Source: Treponema sp. UBA6852
GTDB taxonomy: Bacteria > Spirochaetota > Spirochaetia > Treponematales > Treponemataceae
DNA: 64,000 bases
Assembly: GCA_002449305.1 (NCBI GenBank)
Contig: DKDI01000013.1
Span: 1 to 64,000 of the forward strand
Direction of reading: 5' to 3'
Made by a program: the position numbers and the translations under genes. This document shows positions 61,390 through 64,000 of this stretch, piece after piece. The stretch's first letter is position 1. The number at the start of each line of letters is the position of its first letter. The notes under the pieces were generated by a model that was not told the origin of the DNA, searched no databases, and was given only the letters and a program-made list of their open reading frames with translations.

Positions 61390-61565
61390 AAAGGAATACT
61401 TCCTAAGCCCCTTAGGAATACTTACTTCAGCTCTTAGGAATACTTCCTAAGCCCCTTAGGAATACTTACTCCAGCTCTTAGGAATATTCGCTCCAGCTCT
61501 TAGGAATACTTACTCCAGCTCTTAGGAATATTGGCTCAAGGTCTTAGGAATATTGGTTTTAGTAT
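61390..61565 (+). repeat. Tandem array of eight 22-nt repeats
   Basis: Eight contiguous units, each exactly 22 nt, begin at 61390, 61412, 61434, 61456, 61478, 61500, 61522 and 61544. The unit opens with TTAGGAATA and usually ends CCAGCTC. The first and third units end CTTCCTAAGCCCC; in the third this makes TTAGGAA-TAC-TTCCTAA, a perfect small palindrome. There are no unique spacers, so this is not CRISPR. The array ends 34 nt before the -35 box of the transporter promoter. Confidence 0.92.
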
Positions 61566-61598
61566 AAATTAACTATTCTACATATTCTACAAAACACA

Positions 61599-61627
61599 TT
61601 GTATAAGTCATTTTAAAGTGATATAAT
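61599..61627 (+). promoter_or_regulatory. Promoter of the AspT/YidE-like transporter gene
   Basis: TTGTAT (61599-61604), 17-nt spacer, TATAAT (61622-61627). The ATG is 33 nt downstream of the -10 box with AGAGG at good spacing. The 22-nt repeat array lies just upstream. Confidence 0.8.
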
Positions 61628-61659
61628 TATTGGAATATATTTTTTATAGAGGTAAAAAA

Positions 61660-62862
61660 ATGCTTACTTATCTTGCCGGGCTGTGTTCCTCCACACTGTC
61701 GGTCATTTTCATTATTTTTATTATTGGCGCGCTAGGTTTTATGCTAGGCGGAATCAATGTAAAAGGAATTTCGCTGGGAACAGCAGGTGTTCTTATTGTT
61801 GCGCTTGCCTATGGTGTACTAATCCATTATTTTCCAGAATTTTCAATTGAAGCAAAAAAAATCACTTTATGGAACAATTCAATAAAATCAAGTTTCAGCT
61901 TAGTTTCAAATATCGGAACAGCTTTATTTGTTACAGCAGTTGGACTCATTGCAGGTCCAAAGTTTTTCCGCACTTTTAATAAGAAGTCAATTGCATACCT
62001 TTTGCTTGGCGTAATAATAATTGCAATCGGCGGCGTTACAGCTGCAATTTTTGTTAAACTCGACAACACACTTTCTCCTGAAATGGCAGCAGGACTTTTG
62101 ACAGGAGGACTTACAAGCACACCGGGATTTTCAGCGGCAAAAGAAGTTCCTAATGTAAACCAAGACGCAATCAGCGCAGGCTACGGAATCGCATATCTTT
62201 ACGGAGTTCTTGGAGTTGTTCTTTTTGTTCAGCTTGTTCCAAAAATCTTAAAAGTTGACATGGCAAAGGAAAGAGAATCATTTGTTGCGGCAAATTCTGT
62301 AGTAATTCCAGAGCCAAAGGCAAAGCTTATTCAATTGGAAGAATTCGGATTTTTCCCATTTTTTCTTGCAGTTGCATTTGGCTGCATAATCGGCGCAATT
62401 GAAATTCCAAAAGTCAACTTTTCTCTCGGAAATTCCGGTGGAACTCTCGTTGCAGGACTTATAATCGGCCATTTCGGAAGAATAGGAAAACTTGACTGCA
62501 GAATCAGCAAGCAAACATTGAATTTTATGCGTGAACTTGGACTTGTCCTGTTCCTTATAGGAGCTGGAGTCCCAGGCGGTGTAAACTTCGTTTCAAATGT
62601 AAAATTCTCATTCTTTATTTACGGCGCAGTTATGACAACCGTTCCAATGGTAGTGGGCTACATAATCGCACGCTATGTATTCAAGCTAAGCCTTTTCAAC
62701 AACCTTGGTTCTATAACAGGCGGAATGACAAGCACACCGGCGCTGGGCTCATTGATTGCAACAGCAGGAACAGATGAAGTTTCTTCTGCCTATGCTGCGA
62801 CATACCCGCTCGCGCTTGTTTCTGTTGTTTTGACAGCAAAAATAATCGTAATGATTTTATAA
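61660..62862 (+). CDS. AspT/YidE-like two-domain membrane transporter
   Basis: A 400-residue membrane protein with about ten helices arranged as two homologous halves. Each half has the re-entrant-type motif: GGLTSTPGFSAAKE (near residue 145) and GGMTSTPALGSLIATAG (near 360). This is the plan of the aspartate:alanine exchanger/YidE family, but the cytoplasmic RCK (TrkA-C) domains usually found between the halves are missing, and the linker is short. The substrate is unknown, likely an organic anion or amino acid. The ATG at 61660 is set by AGAGG. Confidence 0.78.
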   Translation: MLTYLAGLCSSTLSVIFIIFIIGALGFMLGGINVKGISLGTAGVLIVALAYGVLIHYFPEFSIEAKKITLWNNSIKSSFSLVSNIGTALFVTAVGLIAGPKFFRTFNKKSIAYLLLGVIIIAIGGVTAAIFVKLDNTLSPEMAAGLLTGGLTSTPGFSAAKEVPNVNQDAISAGYGIAYLYGVLGVVLFVQLVPKILKVDMAKERESFVAANSVVIPEPKAKLIQLEEFGFFPFFLAVAFGCIIGAIEIPKVNFSLGNSGGTLVAGLIIGHFGRIGKLDCRISKQTLNFMRELGLVLFLIGAGVPGGVNFVSNVKFSFFIYGAVMTTVPMVVGYIIARYVFKLSLFNNLGSITGGMTSTPALGSLIATAGTDEVSSAYAATYPLALVSVVLTAKIIVMIL

Positions 62863-62914
62863 AGAACTAAAGTTTTTAAACAGTATAACTTCTCTGCTTA
62901 GCATAATTTTTTTT

Positions 62915-62945
62915 ATACCCCAGCACACAGCTGGGGTATTTTTTT
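62915..62945 (+). terminator. Intrinsic terminator after the transporter gene
   Basis: A perfect 10-bp stem ATACCCCAGC/GCTGGGGTAT with a 5-nt loop, followed by a run of T. Confidence 0.93.
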
Positions 62946-62977
62946 GTCTAAAAAAGTTTCTATTTAGTTTGCTTTAA

Positions 62978-63012
62978 ATAAAAAAAAAGACCTTGAAACT
63001 ATCAAGGTCTTT
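62978..63012 (-). terminator. Intrinsic terminator after tRNA-Glu
   Basis: On the minus strand AAAGACCTTGA pairs with TCAAGGTCTTT around a short loop and a long T-run follows. Confidence 0.9.
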
Positions 63013-63014
63013 AG

Positions 63015-63086
63015 CATCTCCCACGGGAATTGAACCCATGTTGTCGGGATGAAAACCCGATGTCCTAACCACTAGACGAGGGAGAC
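63015..63086 (-). tRNA. tRNA-Glu (anticodon TTC)
   Basis: 72-nt cloverleaf on the minus strand: D arm TCGTCTAGTGGTTAGGAC typical of tRNA-Glu, anticodon loop TTTTCAT giving TTC, T arm CATGGG-TTCAATT-CCCGTG, acceptor GTCTCCC with GGGAGAT, discriminator G. No encoded CCA. Confidence 0.95.
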
Positions 63087-63120
63087 ATACACAAGAGCTA
63101 TTGCTCATTGCGATAATCAG

Positions 63121-63150
63121 AATATATCATATATTAGCATTTTATGTCAA
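63121..63150 (-). promoter_or_regulatory. Promoter of tRNA-Glu
   Basis: On the minus strand TTGACA (63150-63145) and TATATT (63126-63121) with 18-nt spacing, about 35 nt upstream of the tRNA. Confidence 0.75.
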
Positions 63151-63179
63151 TAGCAAAATACCAAAAAACTCATTTTTTT

Positions 63180-64000
63180 TTACATATTCATATCAAATTT
63201 CTTTATAAGTTTTAGTTTCAAGGTGTTTAAATCATCATCTTCAAGACCAAGTTTCAATGCATTGTTTACATCTTCCATTGCCTTTGTGTAGTTTCCTAGA
63301 TTAAAAAGCGCCAATGCTCTTCTGTAATAAACATGGCTCTGAAATGCATCAATTGCAAGCGAACGGTCAAAACATTCAATAGCTTCTTTTTCTTTTCCTT
63401 GAACAGAATAGACAATGCCTTCATAATAAATCGATCTAAAGCATTGTGGATCATGTTCAACACTTTTCTTAAAATCATTCAATGCTTCTTCGTAAAGATT
63501 TTGCGCAAAATAAGCCATTCCTCTATGCTTGTAAATTACACTCAAAACCATTGCAGGAGGAACCGGCTCAGAATTAATTATCTGTGTATAAATTTCAATT
63601 GCCTTCTTGAAATTTCCTGTATTATGCTCGTGCAATGCTGTAAGAACCAGATCATCTATGCTGCCTTTAGAAAACGGACTTTCAATGGAAGAAGATTCTG
63701 CCGCCTGATGATGAGACTGCCCAAGCATTTCTTCTGAAAATTCATCAGCTTTCTCATAAAAGGAATTCCGGCGTTCACCAAGCTCGTTCTGAAGTTTTTT
63801 CTGATAATCCCTGATTTCTTGGAAAATAATATCAGCCAAAGTAAGACTTGCGTTTATAGAAGCCAGTTTTCGTCGCAAAGGCTTGTCAAAAGGATTGAAT
63901 TCAGACTTATAAATGAGCTCATGCTCAACTTCCGCCCAAGCATCCTGTAAAATTGTACGAACCTGTATTTCGCATACAAGATTTTTTCTAAGCTCAGGGG
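63180..64000 (-). CDS. RelA/SpoT-domain alarmone synthetase fused to TPR repeats (partial)
   Basis: The reading frame is open to the window's right edge, so the N-terminus is missing. The first visible residues (about 63900-63998) read as the end of a RelA/SpoT synthetase domain: CEIQVRTILQDAWAEVEHEL, the EIQIRT/WAxxEH signature. A coiled linker follows, then three or more TPR repeats (HKHRGMAYFAQNLYEEALND-like, IYYEGIVYSVQGKEKEAIEC, VYYRRALALFNLGNYTKAME) to the stop. It probably makes (p)ppGpp or related nucleotides with TPR-mediated control. Translation beginning at 63878 alone would lose the enzyme domain, so I treat the longer frame as real. Confidence 0.82.
   Translation of the reverse strand, partial: PELRKNLVCEIQVRTILQDAWAEVEHELIYKSEFNPFDKPLRRKLASINASLTLADIIFQEIRDYQKKLQNELGERRNSFYEKADEFSEEMLGQSHHQAAESSSIESPFSKGSIDDLVLTALHEHNTGNFKKAIEIYTQIINSEPVPPAMVLSVIYKHRGMAYFAQNLYEEALNDFKKSVEHDPQCFRSIYYEGIVYSVQGKEKEAIECFDRSLAIDAFQSHVYYRRALALFNLGNYTKAMEDVNNALKLGLEDDDLNTLKLKLIKKFDMNM

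Noticed and set aside
61390..61565. CRISPR array
   Set aside because: The units are contiguous 22-nt copies with no unique spacers, and no cas gene is near.

Overview
The window reads as a chromosomal segment of a low-GC gut or rumen-type Treponema (Spirochaetota). Support comes from a P83/100-family protein (32093-33796), the rpsB-tsf-frr-uppS-cdsA-dxr-rseP order without pyrH, several signal-peptide-bearing outer-membrane or periplasmic beta-propeller, HEAT and barrel proteins, and a uniform A/T-rich codon style from about 3.6 kb to the right end. The first ~3.4 kb looks different. It carries two tandem signal peptidases, L19, a DUF2344 protein and the C-terminal half of a radical SAM protein, all Clostridia (Ruminococcus)-like in sequence, gene order and intergenic repeat. 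The apparent switch lies inside the radical SAM gene, so a chimeric contig (or a recent recombination) must be considered before the left end is used.

Layout: (1) 1-3.4 kb, Clostridia-like block. (2) 3.4-21.7 kb, one long minus-strand array read from right to left: rpsF-ssb-rpsR-rplI, dnaB, an MBL-fold hydrolase, mltG, dnaG, rpoD, a zinc-ribbon coiled-coil protein, RNase P RNA, a TPR membrane protein, then mreB-mreC-mreD-mrdA-rodA for rod or helical cell shape. (3) 21.7-23.6 kb, HU with a hairpin-rich leader, an XRE regulator and tRNAs Val, Pro and Phe. (4) 23.6-33.8 kb, mostly plus-strand single genes: S66 peptidase, GNAT, RNA methyltransferases, HAD phosphatase, beta-propeller protein and P83/100; DUF3943 and rpmE lie on the minus strand. 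(5) 33.9-41.2 kb, glgA, aroH, an SPFH-like protein, a thiamine pyrophosphokinase-like gene, cca, rnc, acpP, rpmF and coaD. (6) 41.4-43.6 kb, three exported proteins. (7) 43.7-52.7 kb, tRNA-Arg, maf, then the translation, isoprenoid and envelope operon rpsB to rseP plus a beta-propeller protein. (8) 52.8-60.1 kb, minus strand: ABC-F protein, DEAD-box helicase, a solitary 5S rRNA, flavin reductase-rubredoxin, and a three-gene P-type ATPase cassette. (9) 60.3-64 kb, D-lactate-type dehydrogenase, a 22-nt tandem repeat array, an AspT/YidE-like transporter, tRNA-Glu, and a RelA/SpoT-TPR fusion cut by the right edge.

Most genes are housekeeping. The points most worth a second look are the lineage switch inside the radical SAM gene, four consecutive hairpins ahead of hup, the 22-nt repeat array abutting a near-consensus promoter, the self-standing 5S gene with its own promoter, the asymmetric ABC-F protein, the P-type ATPase cassette with altered metal-site motifs, the RelA/SpoT-TPR fusion, and several genes whose promoter spacing predicts leaderless mRNAs. 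No phage, IS element or CRISPR array is seen.
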